From Nansenia antarctica (lineage: Eukaryota; Chordata; Actinopteri; Argentiniformes; Microstomatidae): DNA of 64,000 bases. Shown here in pieces: positions 1 through 9,876 of the stretch. A program made the translations under genes and the position numbers. Where the stretch lies: positions 59,129,584 through 59,193,583 of the forward strand of contig OZ022346.1 of the NCBI GenBank assembly GCA_963989245.1, given 5' to 3'. Each line of letters starts with the position of its first letter. The stretch's first letter is position 1. Below the pieces are notes generated by a model that was not told the DNA's origin, ran no database searches, and worked only from the letters and a program-made list of their open reading frames with translations.

Positions 1-237
1 GTAAGACCAGGTGATTACACACAGAGACACCTGTATCTGGACAGGTAAGACCAGCTACTGTTCATCTGGGTGGAATCCCACTGCTGCTTGGTTTCAGTTG
101 ACCAGCTGTCTCGTCGAGTCAGGTGGTTTAAGAGTCACCCCTGAAGTTCTGTCTTTGTTCCTTCCACAGGCCAAGTACGACCCAGCCCTCCTCTGCCAAA
201 AGAAGTCATGTTGCCCAATCACTCCACCCCCTTCTAG

Positions 238-1113
238 AAGGTCCCTGTTCAGCCTGCCCTCCTTCTCCACCGACCTGCTGAAGCAGCGCATCCCCTGGAA
301 GAAGGTTCCCTCCAACGCCCTGCTCAGGTACTGGCCTCTAGTCCCCCTCCTCAATTCACCTATCGCTAAGCCACGCCCCAAAATAGAAATGGTCCAATCA
401 GATCACAGCAAAAGTCACGACAGGCAGAAAAGTCGCACAAAACAACTCGCTGATATCTGATGCTGAAAAGCTTCTAGACAAAATATTCTTGTCATCTTTA
501 TAAAAAAACAACATGTCTATTACTTGCTGTGGTAAATCAGAAATCAAAAAATTTGCCAACTCCCGCCATTGTAATTCATTGAATGTCATTCAGTCACGGT
601 CGGTCAGTCACTGTCAGTGAAGCGTTGTTTGTTTGTCCGAGTTTTCAAAGGGGGCGTGGCTTAGCGATAGGTCCGTTCACCTGTTGGAGCTGTAGCGAGT
701 GGACAATCACTTTTGACTGATGTGATCAGGAAGAGATGTAAATCTCAATATGACTTAAAAAAACAAACAAATAAATGCAAATGATCTGCATTTGTACCTG
801 CTCTCTCAACAAAGTATTGACTGTGTCTCTGTGTCTGTGTAGGCACTTTGTCCACCTGTTGGCCAAAAGCAGAACCCTGTCTCTCCCGCCCCAGGATGCC
901 CATGAGTTCCTGAGCCAGTGCCATGACCAGCTGAAGGAGGACATGGAGAAGGTGAACAAGAGCTGGAGGAGCGAGCCAGCCATGTCCTGGGAGGACCCCC
1001 CCCCAGCAGGTGGCCCCCCGGCCAGCCGAGGAGACGGACACCTCCCGCATCTACACCTGCCCCGTGGTTGTCAACATGGCGTTTGAGGTGCGGCACACCA
1101 TCACCTGCAAAGG
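238..1113 (+). pseudogene. usp37: USP37-like ubiquitin hydrolase, two-exon fragment with a frame break
   Basis: USP37 is a nuclear/cytosolic cysteine deubiquitinase. Exon 1 (238-327) follows a pyrimidine-rich ttctag acceptor and ends at a gtactg donor. It encodes SLFSLPSFSTDLLKQ, like the USP26/29/37 catalytic-domain stretch just after the catalytic Cys. Exon 2 (843-1113) follows a tgtgtag acceptor, is joined in phase (AG + G), and encodes DAHEFLSQCHDQLKEDMEK. A run of nine C (996-1004) then shifts the frame by +1. The next frame reads EETDTSRIYTCPVVVNM up to a GTGAGG donor at 1114. Compared with the family, about 20 residues before DAHEFL are missing and no exon with the catalytic Cys is visible. 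It may be a partial retained paralogue or pseudogene; the C-run break could also be an assembly error. Family assignment is from recognised motifs only. Confidence 0.68.
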
Positions 1114-1117
1114 GTGA

Positions 1118-1850
1118 GGCCCTCCCCTGTTTGACACTCGTCCCAAAGGGTCTTGAATCTGACAAAAAAAACAAAGGGAGTGTCTTCAAGATGGAGAAGC
1201 TAAAACCTCAGCTAGCAAAGGAGCTTTTCATAGTTTCCAATGTGTCTGGGAAAGCTGCGTTGTGGAAGTGATGTAAGCCTGTTGTGCCAAATACTCACTC
1301 CCTGCATATACTCACTCCTCTCCATGCTTATGCATTCGCTTCCTTTCAATACAGATTATTTAATTTACTTAAAATGAGTGCTTGTACCACACCACCATAC
1401 CAGAACATCACAATATGCTATCGCATTGTAACAAACCAGTCCGCAAAGGGCTCTGTCGGTTACCAGGAATCTAACCTAGATAAATCAGCCACGAATGTCC
1501 TAATACATAAATAATAAATGTATTACTGTAAACTATTACGTATTTAATTGCTGTTGTAGATGTTATCACCTACTAGTGCCATTCTGAGGTTAGCATTGCG
1601 ATGTGTTCGTCTTAACGTTTACAAACTAAAATATACAATAATATTTAAGTTGCTCCTCTTGTGTGAAGCGAATACATAAGCACTCAGCGGCGAGTGGATA
1701 TGTGGCACAGCAAGTTCATTACATTCTCAACCGAGTTCGTTCCTGTTTTTCCCGATTCATTCTCCATTGAGAGCGGAATTACGAATTTGTTTATTGTGCA
1801 TTTTTAGTCGTAATGTAGCCTCATTAGCCTACATTGTAGCCTTCATTATA
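1118..1850. other. No recognised feature
   Basis: Non-coding, AT-rich sequence after the last USP37-like exon. A simple GT-rich stretch around 1860-1890 marks the start of the 5S spacer. I see no gene or named repeat here; it may be intron of the USP37-like locus. Confidence 0.5.
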
Positions 1851-2089
1851 GCATTTCGTTTGTGTGTGTGTGCACAGTGTGTGAGAGAGAGTGTATGTGG
1901 GTGGGTCCTAGTGAATGAGCGACTATAGTTGACTGCCCTCTGCCAATGATTCCAAGTTGATTGGAAGCAAGTGCTATGGCCTACATGAAGCTGCCTTTAT
2001 AGTTTGTAACGCAGTGTAAAAACCATGATCTTGTTCCAGTTGTTAAAAGGGTGGCATAGTGCACACTCTACTGGTGGAGGTTGAGAAAA
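1851..2089 (-). other. 5S rDNA non-transcribed spacer
   Basis: This stretch matches the spacer seen next to the 5S pieces at 10164-10517, 14997-15328 and 23242-23543. Shared blocks include the one around CTATAGTTGACT, CCTACATGAAGCTGCC and TTGTTCCAGTTGTTAA. It lies directly beyond the 3' end of the 5S segment at 2090, with the short T-run terminator in between, as in a tandem 5S array on the minus strand. Confidence 0.75.
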
Positions 2090-2173
2090 GCTTACGGCAC
2101 CGGGTATTCCCAGGCGGTCTCCCATCCAAGTACTAAACCGGCCCGACCCTGCTTAGCTTCCGAGATCCGGCGT
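2090..2173 (-). pseudogene. 5S rRNA gene, 3' part
   Basis: The reverse complement reads the 5S internal control region and 3' end (GGAAGCTAAGCAGGGTCGGG, GGATGGGAGACCGCC, ending GTGCCGTAAGC). The first part of the gene is absent; the sequence joins a retrotransposon 3' end at about 2174. Without its 5' end it cannot make 5S rRNA. Confidence 0.88.
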
Positions 2174-2189
2174 CTTTTCTTTTTGGTCT

Positions 2190-2580
2190 TTTATTATCAA
2201 CATTTATTTATTTATTTTATCCCTTTTTCACCCAATTTGGTATCCAATTGAACCCAACCTAGCATCCAATTATCCCCTGCCTATTGCGTAAGATCCGCCG
2301 CACGACGTGGCCGGCAGCCCCAGAGGAGATCGCCAGGCAGACTAGCTGTCTGGCTCCTCGAGCCCAGCACCGTTATTCCGGCACCCCGGGGGCGGTGTTG
2401 CGCGACGGCTCTTGTCCGGAGATAGTCCTATACTGCCCTCGGGAGCGGCCGCTCAATATGCCGCTCCCTGTGTGTGCCCCGGCCATATCCGGGTCTGGCG
2501 AGACCGGGATTCGATCCCAGTCCCCGGTGGGCAGCTTGCACTAGTGGCTAGTGCTTAGACCGCTACGCCACCGCGGGGCC
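2190..2580 (-). repeat. tRNA-derived SINE
   Basis: The reverse complement starts with a tRNA-like head: an A-box-like TGGCGTAGCGG and a B-box GGGATCGAATCCC, spaced as in a pol III promoter. It ends in a (TAAA)n-like tail. It is related to the plus-strand copy at 12379-12780. It sits inside the 3' UTR of retrotransposon copy M4. Confidence 0.8.
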
Positions 2581-2750
2581 CATCAAAAATACATTTGACA
2601 TAATAATCAATTTCATCATCGTCTGTACTATTTTCAAAAGACAAATATACAACATGACAGTAACAACACAGTGTGACATGAAAGACAACACAAACTGAGG
2701 GACTGACATGAACTAGCAAACAAAACATCAAAGACCAGGTAGCATGCCTG

Positions 2751-2834
2751 TTACGTTCTTGTCTCTAGGGTGAAAAGAAGTAACAAAGTACCGATGTTAA
2801 GGGTAAAATAAAGATTTATTTGTGCCATGACAAT
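2751..2834 (-). repeat. LTR-end-like repeat (TGTTACG terminus)
   Basis: About 85 bp beginning TGTTACGTTCTTG and including a polyadenylation-like AAATAAATC on the minus strand. The same block recurs at 9641-9725. The terminus resembles the ends of the solo LTR at 41145-41623 (TGTTACG...CGTAACA), so I read it as the 3' end of an LTR in minus orientation. The rest of the element is not delimited. Confidence 0.4.
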
Positions 2835-3030
2835 TAGTGTTGTTCCGATACCATTTTTTGATCCCGATACCGATACCTGACCGTGCAGTACTTGCCGATA
2901 CCGAGTACCGATCCGATACCACGGCGTTTGAAAAAACAAAACAAAAAAACATGTTTTTTGAGCCGCATACTCACCTCGATGTAAAATTATTGCTAACACT
3001 TAGTCTGGCATCGGGTGTTTGGTATCGTGA

Positions 3031-3093
3031 AAAGTATCAACAAAAATCTATTAACCAACTCAATCAAGGTACCATTTGGTTCTGTAACTAATC
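3031..3093 (+). repeat. 63-bp repeat, first copy (second at 4459-4521)
   Basis: A block starting AGTATCAACAAAAATC and ending GTAACTAATCATA occurs inside the hAT element and again, almost identical, just outside it at 4459-4521, where it abuts the ORF2 fragment. The origin is unknown; it may mark a local duplication made during rearrangement. Confidence 0.7.
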
Positions 3094-3107
3094 ATAACAG
3101 CAGGGCC

Positions 3108-3290
3108 GGCCTGTGGGACTGGGGAGTGAAGGCGGTGTCGCCCATCAAAAGAAGAATGTGGCCAGGTACTAATATATGTGAAGGCACACGATTTGTCAAA
3201 GTGCAGTTCAATGAATTTGTGAAATCACTTCCATATTCGACTAGGTTTGACACGGAGACTGGCCCGGACTTCTTCCGAGTTATTCCATCC
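3108..3290 (+). pseudogene. Retrotransposon gag fragment inside the hAT element
   Basis: The plus strand encodes WDWGVKAVSPIKRRMWPG and continues to PDFFRVI. This is closely similar to the gag segment upstream of the zinc knuckles in copies M1 and M4, which lie on the minus strand. The fragment has no start and no zinc knuckle. It lies within the borders of the hAT element, so it was either captured by that transposon or inserted into it. Confidence 0.75.
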
Positions 3291-4150
3291 GGGTAGTTTT
3301 GAAGCCTGACAAGCAAAGAATGCTGCTAGGGTTTAAACCTTCTAGTCGGAGACTCCTAGCAAAGTTTCTAGCTAAACGCAAGTAGACTTAAAAGTTCTAG
3401 ACACTGGTTTTTATAACTTTGACAGTCCGGTGTGTGCTTCATGAAACGGGGTTGGTTTTTTAGCTACCATGCATTGGCCAACAGAATTAGTTACCCTGGT
3501 GAAAAGTGGGCAAACGTGGCACCATTGTTGAAATCAAAAGTCAAGAACGATAGCTAGTTATTAGTTACGCGTATAACGTTACATAGCTCTTCATCCCCAG
3601 CAGTGCCTGTCGCTTTGCATGTTCTGTTCATTGAACAGTAGCAGCAACTCAACCACACACTGTCTGTATGAGTAACGCCGGTAAAACAAAACGTACCTTT
3701 CTCTGCCACATAATCCTTAGGGGCCATGCTTGCCGATCACAGGTGATGATATACTTGTTAACGGGACTTGTAAAATCCTATTTACTTTGCTCAACTTTAA
3801 AAATTGAATGTTTCTCGTGTCTTCACACCGTCACCGTCACCGGAGACAATTCATTCACCGAGTTGCGGGACGCTGTGGGTGCGTTCGTAAATTCGCTCTG
3901 GAAATCTGATCACCACTCAAGGAATGCCTCTTGTCCAATCAAATTGCTTGGTCCCTTTATGACGTTGATACCACTGTGCGCTCCAGCGTTCTAAGAGCGA
4001 ATTACGAATGCAGCCTGTGCAAAACGCGCATCACAAGTTTGGTATCGGGTGTTATTTGTTAGTACTCGTCGATACCGATACCAGCATTTTTGTGCGTATC
4101 GGTGGCCATGCCGATACTAGTATCGGTATCGGAACAACACTAATGACAAT

Positions 4151-4235
4151 CATAGTTTTCCTCCCAAATTTCGTTGTTTGGTACCTGTCCTATAGCAATG
4201 ACAATAAAGACCATTCATTCATTCATTCATAGTTC
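4151..4235 (+). repeat. LINE 3' tail with (ATTC)n
   Basis: A short 3'-end block containing AATTTCGTTGTTTGGTACC and CAATGACAATAAAGACC, ending in tandem ATTC. The same tail occurs in inverse orientation at 39691-39767. The copy is too short to carry coding sequence. An L2- or Rex-type LINE or dependent SINE is likely. Confidence 0.6.
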
Positions 4236-4519
4236 TTTGGCAATAATGAAAAGTAGAATCAGAACCAACCAACAAATGCCTCATAATAACAAAAAAATTA
4301 ACTAAACTTTGGAAACAAACAACAAACAAATGCTTCATAATAAATAAATAAAAAACAAAGAACACATCCCTAGGATGGTTTGGGCTCAATCAAAATAACT
4401 CAGTCACTATGTACAATCTTTAAAGTTCAAAACTCAGTAACAACCAAAATCTATTCAAAGTATCAACAAAAATCAATTAACCAACTCAATCAAGGTACCA
4501 TTTGGTTCTGTAACTAATC
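4236..4519. other. AT-rich sequence, no gene
   Basis: AT-rich tract with AACAAA-type simple sequence, ending in the second copy of the 63-bp repeat. It separates the LINE tail from the ORF2 fragment of M4. Confidence 0.5.
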
Positions 4520-4996
4520 ATAGTCTGTGCCCTACTTCTTACTATTGCCCCCCTACACTTTTCCTTCTCATATGCTTCTAACTGTCCCTTTACCTGTATG
4601 TATGTTATTAAATTCCTACCTGGGTCTTTATCTATTTCTTCTAGTTCCTCCTCCATTCTCTCCCTCAATACCATTTCTTCCCTCTTTCTCTCTTGATTCC
4701 GTTTTCTACAAAAATGTCATACTCAAACTTTTGATTTGTTTCTTCACACTCTCCCACCATTCACACACATCCTCTTCATACATTCACACATCATTCGCTC
4801 CCTGATACACTCGTTCACCATCACCTTATACTCCTCCTCTGCTAACACGCTCGCATTCAAACAGCACACTCCCCCCCCCCCCCCTTTCCCTGTTTCTTTT
4901 GTCAATTCTACTCTGCTTCAAAACCCCACTAACTACCTGTCTTCTCGAAAACTCTCTCACTTGTGTTCCTAACTCTCCACACATCTATTAAATTTC
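4520..4996 (-). pseudogene. ORF2 fragment (endonuclease-RT linker) of copy M4
   Basis: The minus strand encodes LRERMEEELEEIDKDPGRN and AYEKEKCRGAIVRSRAQ. These match the region between the endonuclease and reverse-transcriptase domains of ORF2 in M1 (about 20390-20960). The reading frame is interrupted. The reverse-transcriptase domain that should follow is missing, and a foreign segment begins at 4997. Confidence 0.75.
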
Positions 4997-5354
4997 CCTG
5001 CTCTGGACTTCCGGTTTGATGAGGCAGTGAATAGACGTGTGCGTGGAGGGCTCCGATAAAACCTGTCATATAGACTTTTCTACCGACTTTCCCATCTCAC
5101 AAAACTGTCTGTACATTTATGATAGTTTGCGTTGAACTTTTAAAAGTTGTTACGGGCCATGAGTAGCTTGAGACAGAGACAACCATCGACGGCAAAGATT
5201 CATTATGAACAATTGAGATGTGTTTATCCCTCGGGCAGGCTATGGTACTGTAATTGTGTGGGCCAACAGGGCCTGCACACTGGGTTAATCTGAATGCGCG
5301 GTTGATGGACAACTGTAACAGCGCCGGGGAAGTTTAACTTTAGTGACACTTTTT

Positions 5355-5622
5355 TTCTCTCTAACACACACAACAGTGTCTCTCTAACACACACAACAGT
5401 GTCTCTCTCACTAACACACACAACAGTGTCTCTCTCTCTAACACACACAACAGTGTCTCTCTCACTAACACACAACAGTGTCTCTCTAACACACACAACA
5501 GTGTCTCACTAACACACACAACAGTGTCTCTCTCACTAACACACAACAGTGTCTCACTAACACACACAACAGTGTCTCACTAACACACACAACAGTGTCT
5601 CTCTCACTAACACACACAACAT
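5355..5622. repeat. Minisatellite, CTAACACACACAACAGTGTCT type
   Basis: About eleven units of roughly 20-26 bp built from CTAACACACACAACAGTG and variable TCTC spacers. Open frames across it (CVSERDTVVC-like on the minus strand) are by-products of the repeat. It lies inside the foreign segment 4997-5995. Confidence 0.9.
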
Positions 5623-5733
5623 ATACACGTTGTTTGAGTCAAATTGAAATAATCACACATCTTTAGCCGCTGATCTTTAACAGCTTAGCTAGCTAGCATA
5701 TCGTTTTTAGACCCCAGATCGAGACGCACGTAC

Positions 5734-5977
5734 CTCTCTGCTCCTTGTTCTTCCTGGGGATCTGGAAAGACACCGTCTTGGTGGGGTTGTTGGCTCTGAT
5801 TTTAGACCCTAAAAGCCTCCCTGGAGGTCCTCCAGCTGGCTGATCAGAGGCTCGATGTCTTTCGTGCCCAGATTGATTCTCGCCATCTTGGCTCATCGCG
5901 GTGTTAATCTCCGATGATCCACGCCGTCTAATGTCCTGGGGCTGCCCCCCCTCTGGCTCCAGCTTGGAGCGGGCCAT
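5734..5977 (-). CDS. Possible host first coding exon, unrecognised
   Basis: The minus strand opens with ATG at 5977 and encodes MARSKLEPEGGQPQDIRRR, continuing to KTVSFQIPRKNKEQR. It meets a good splice donor (GAGAG then GTACGT) at 5733. The product is hydrophilic with basic patches and no membrane segment; I do not recognise the family. It lies within a segment of about 1 kb that replaces the first 480 bp of ORF2 in retrotransposon M4, so it is probably a displaced or transduced exon, not an active gene. No partner exon is visible nearby. Confidence 0.35.
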
Positions 5978-6086
5978 CTTATCAGCCTTGAAAGTGTGAC
6001 CATTGAAAACAAGTGTAGGATGATAAATATGTTTACTGCCATTTTTATTTCATTTCTTCTTTCCCTCCGCTTTCTGCTGCTTTGAC

Positions 6087-7050
6087 TTGCGCTTTAGTTT
6101 CCCCTCTAAAAGCGCCCTCTTCCTCCCTCCCACTATCGTCAACAGCTCAGACTCGTCTTGCTCCCCGCACCCATCGTTTCAGATGTTTTCGGGGGGGGGG
6201 CTTACGGATATGGCCCCTCGCCATTCCGACTCGTTGTTCATGGGGGTTCCCTCCTTTGACTTGTTGCCTGCCTCTTGTGCTTCTTTCGGGCGCACGACTC
6301 TCGGGGGCAAAGGCTCTTGTTGGGAACCTCTCCCCCCGGTCGTCTGTGCGCTCCCTTGCAACTCCGATGCCGGGGTTACCCCCATAAAGCTGTCGAGGCT
6401 CGACCCCATGCCCCCCCCCCCCCACTCTCTCCTGTCAGTCCCGACCACCTCGTACTCTGAGTCTCTGACAAAGTCTGAGCTGTCAACGATACTCCCTCCC
6501 TCCTCCATCCCCTCTTCCTCCTCTCCCTCGCTCTTCTCTTCCTCTTCTCCCTCTCCCTTCTCTCCCTCTCCCTTCTCTTCCTCTCCCCCCTTTCCCCCCT
6601 TCCCTTCTTCCTCCCTCTGTCTAAAAACAGTGGATGGACTCATCACTACTTCCTCTTCCTCCCTACACTTACATTGGGATTCCAGGTCCCCACACCCCCT
6701 GCACTTGTTTTCAAAAGTCGCGCATTCCCTCGCATAATGACCGCTGAGCCCACACCTTCTGCACCTGAACTCGGGACATTCCCGTAGGATGTGCCCTGGC
6801 TGCAGACACATCCTACACACCTTCACCTGTCTGTCATGAATCACCCGAAAGAAATCAGACCCATTGTCCGTCTCGAACTTGGTCGAGTACGGCAGTGACT
6901 TAACAACATCATTAAATTTAACCTTAACAAAACGTGTACCTTCGCAAATGCTGGTCCCCGGCCACATCCTCCTCTTTATCGGGGAGACCGCTTCCACCCC
7001 CCAGTCCGATAATTTCCGGAGAATGTCCCCGTCCTTAGTGTAGACCGGCA
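6087..7050 (-). pseudogene. ORF1 (gag) of copy M4, C-terminal two-thirds
   Basis: ORF1 proteins of this clade bind the element RNA. From 7050 downward the frame encodes the pre-knuckle domain (GVEAVSPIKRRMWPG), two CCHC knuckles (CRMCLQPGHILREC and CRRCGLSGHYAREC), a third Cys-rich CRGCGDLESQCKC, then a Glu/Gly/Lys-rich tract and a Ser/Pro-rich tail to about 6179. A G/C homopolymer breaks the frame near 6190, and the remaining C-terminal part (ESELLTIVGG) follows in another frame. Here the Glu-rich tract stays open, whereas in M1 it is frameshifted. Confidence 0.8.
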
Positions 7051-7280
7051 CCGCCTGGATCGCCACTCTTCTTGGCCAGTGTTTTCTTGATTGTGACGTA
7101 TTTGTCACGCATATTTTTCCATTTTCTGGCGCACACCGCGGCGTCCAGACCCATGTTCTTGGAGATTTCTCTCCACGAATTGGCGGTCATCTGACTGTCC
7201 TTGTAGTCCGGCGAAGAGGGGTCGTACAGATGTACATATCTACGGATCTCCTCAGCGAGCCTCTCTTCAACCTGATCCAT
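7051..7280 (-). pseudogene. MADF-domain exon joined to gag
   Basis: The minus strand begins with ATG at 7280 and encodes MDQVEERLAEEIRRYVHLYD, then SWREISKNMGLDAAVCARKW and MRDKYV. This has the three-helix Myb/SANT-like pattern of MADF domains, which bind DNA and occur in host regulators and as partners of Harbinger transposases. The domain is nearly complete (about 65 residues). At about 7050 it runs directly into retrotransposon gag, and the MADF frame then meets a stop. The segment 7051-7518 replaces about 225 bp of gag relative to M1. It is likely a captured 5' exon. Confidence 0.6.
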
Positions 7281-8772
7281 CTTTCAAATATGGCCGCTGA
7301 GCGGAGCGCACCAATGTCTTGTCTAGTCTTCCCCTGAGATACTTGCCTTGGTGGCTGACTAGCAGCCATCCCTCATCTTCCTTGTCTCCAGGCTTGGGAA
7401 TCTTCTGGTCTTCAGGGGTCTTCACCTCTCCTCTCCTCTCCTCAGATTTTTTGACAAATTAAGGCTGTAGTGAACATAGCAAATATTTTTCTATTATTTG
7501 AACCTTTATTATTTGGACCAGCTCCACCGCCACCGTCAACTCCTTGCTGTAGGCCGGCTCCTCTGTCTCCTTCGCCCTCGCTCCACCACCACCTCTCTCT
7601 CCTTCGCCCTCGCTCCACCACCACCTCTCTCCGCATTCACTCTCTGGCCCGCCGCCTGCTCCGTCCTCAATAAAGAATGCTAAAACAATAAAGGCCAAGT
7701 AGCAGTTAACATATCGTAAGCAAGGCAGAAGCTGACATGTTTGGTACACATCATATTATTATCTACTAATAGGCTATTTACCTTGTTCAGCGGTGTGCAT
7801 GGTCGAGCAATGATCAACTGTCGAGCAAAAAATATTTCGAGTAAATTGAATCAAGTAATTTGAAAAGAAATATGTTGTGTCTCGAGTACCAGGTCTTACA
7901 TGCCTGGTAGCTCTTGGCCAACTCAAAGAAATCATAAAAAACGACATAACTATTTTCTCCATTCAAAAATGCATAAATCAAACAACGACTAAGTGGCATA
8001 TCAGTTTGTTTGTTTTTAAAACCTGCCCTCTTAGTACAATCATGAAAATCATAAAACTAACATAACAATTAAACCATACGGGAAAAACTAAACAAAACAA
8101 AGAATGCTAAAACAATAAAGGCCAAGTAGCATACCAGGTCTTACATGCCTGGTAGCTCTTGGCCAACTCAAAGAAATCATTAAAAAAAACACCTATTTTC
8201 ACAACTATTAAACTACAAAACACAACTATTTTCTCCATTCAAAAAATCACAAGTCAAATAACTACTAAGTGGCATATCAGTTTGTTTGTTGTTTTAAAAC
8301 CTGCCCTCTAAGTAAAATCATAAAATTAACATAATAATCAAACCATACGAAAAATTATCCGAAGCATGCTAAAACAATAAAGAATAATAAAACGATAAAG
8401 AATAATAAAACAATAAAGCATGCTAAAACAATAAAGCATGCTAAAACAATAAAGAATAATAAAACAATAAAGCATGCTAAAACAATAAAGAACGATAAAA
8501 CGATAAATGATAAAACAATAAAGACCAAGTAGCATGTTACACTTGCCTGGTAGCTCTTGGTCAACTCAAAAAAAAATCATAAAATCAATATAATACTGCA
8601 CTTAGTACACATTGACCCCAAAAAGATTTAAAAAAAAAAAACTAATGACAACTCAAAAAAATCATAAAACCAATAAACAATCTCAAACCCCTAGAAATCC
8701 TATTCTAAACTGAACCCTAACCTCCCTGCTTCTGTCATCCTAACTAAAGTGCTCCCCTGTATAAACCATTTG

Positions 8773-9252
8773 CTAAAATCTACCCTCGAGTGTGTGCACC
8801 AACCCTACATCCCTTTTAAACAGTGACACAAACAAATCCCACACCCCAATTACCTTCTCCTCATAGTGTGCCATATTCCTCCTGCACAATATGGAATATC
8901 TAACGTGACTTAAAATAAAATTAACTAAATTCACATTTACCCTATCCCTTTTCCCTAGCACCCCAAACAATAACACCCTCTTCCATTCAGTATCATTCCC
9001 AACTTTCATTCCACAGTGCACATCCAACAAATCCTTTACTTTCACAAACAACACAGACAACATGGGACATTCAACAAAAAAGTGATCAAACGTCTCATCC
9101 ATACCCTTGCATACATCACACGCCCTTCCTACATTCCTATCTATCTGGTGCAATACTACATTTGTGAAAACCCTATTGTGTCTAATCTTAAAATCATTGT
9201 GCTCACATTCAATACTATTATACCTAACATTTAAATTCCCCCACACTTTCAC
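8773..9252 (-). pseudogene. ORF2 C-terminal zinc-binding domain, copy M3
   Basis: A 159-residue open frame matching the end of ORF2 in M1 (16084-16533), about 70 percent alike by eye. It contains the reverse-transcriptase-associated zinc motif CDVCKGMDETFDHFFVEC. It begins at the deletion point against gag, so it has no catalytic domain. The stop at 8773 is probably the natural ORF2 end. Confidence 0.78.
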
Positions 9253-9640
9253 ATATTTTTTTCAGACGTTCTATGGGAGGGACTGGTCGGAGTTGTGTCC
9301 CTCCAGCCCGACTCTTTTCCTGCGCCCTCGTTACTCTTCCCAGCTTTCGCCGCTCTAGGGCGCACGGCTCTCAGAGGCAAAGACTCTCTTTGAGAGCCCT
9401 TCCCTCCGGTCGCCTGTACGCCCTCTCCCTGTTCTGAGGCCGGGTCCATCTCGAGCAGCGCTTGGTCTAGTCTGGACCCGATCACCAGTCCACACACCTC
9501 CTTTGTCGCTTTCAATAGTTCCATCATGGTAATTTTGTCCTCTCCTATCATTTCCACCGTCAACTTCTTGCAATACTGCACCTCCGTCTCCTTTCCTCCG
9601 TTTTCTCCTCTCCCTGCATTGGCTCCTGCTCCGGTCCACT
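9253..9640 (-). pseudogene. ORF1 (gag) C-terminal part, copy M3
   Basis: The frame encodes CKKLTVEMIGEDKITMMELL and KATKEVCGL, matching the gag of M1 (VELVGEEKVTMMALLRATKE), then a Ser/Pro-rich tail with ATGGKGSQRESLPLRAVR. The zinc-knuckle section between these is missing. The start region (MVTKTGTTDDTEKAM) lies separately at 9880-9984, beyond an insertion. Confidence 0.72.
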
Positions 9641-9876
9641 TGTTACGTTCTTGTTCTCTAGGGTGAAGAAGTAACAAATTACAGTTGGTATGAGTAAAAT
9701 TAAAGATATTTATTTGGCCATGACAGTTTTGACGTCTTATGGTAATTATAATTATAAAAACAGAACATGATTGGCTGGTGTTCTGATGATTGGCTGGTGT
9801 TCTGATGATTGGCTGGTGTGGCCTCTGATGATTGGCTGGTTGATTGGCTGGATGATTTCCCAATTATCAAACCTTC
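9641..9876. repeat. LTR-end-like block plus 4-unit minisatellite
   Basis: The block starts TGTTACGTTCTTGTTC, like that at 2751. It continues AT-rich and includes four copies of a 20-22 bp unit GATTGGCTGGTGTTCTGAT (about 9769-9850). It interrupts gag of M3. No clean target duplication was found, so its borders are approximate. Confidence 0.5.

Larger units (their letters stand above)
2835..4142. mobile_element. Non-autonomous hAT-type DNA transposon
   Basis: Terminal inverted repeats TAGTGTTGTTCCGATACC at both ends, flanked by an identical 8-bp duplication ATGACAAT (2827-2834 and 4143-4150). An 8-bp duplication is characteristic of the hAT superfamily. Subterminal regions are rich in CCGATAC-type repeats. 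No transposase is encoded. A piece of retrotransposon gag lies inside it (3108-3290). Confidence 0.85.
2174..7645 (-). mobile_element. Mutsu-like 5S-targeted non-LTR retrotransposon, copy M4 (decayed)
   Basis: The 3' end abuts the 5S 3' part at 2173, as in copy M1. Reading upward come 3' UTR remains broken by a SINE, an LTR end and a hAT element, then an ORF2 fragment (4520-4996), a foreign segment (4997-5995), the ORF2 start and 3' end of gag (about 6000-6180), gag with zinc knuckles (6087-7050), a second foreign segment (7051-7518) and the N-terminal gag coding part (7519-7645). Compared with M1, about 480 bp of the ORF2 start, about 225 bp of gag and all of the reverse-transcriptase domain are missing. 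No 5S sequence separates M4 from the 3' UTR of M3. Confidence 0.7.

Noticed and set aside
5224..5567. CVSERDTVVC-type reading frames on the minus strand
   Set aside because: They arise from the CACACAACAGTGTCT minisatellite.
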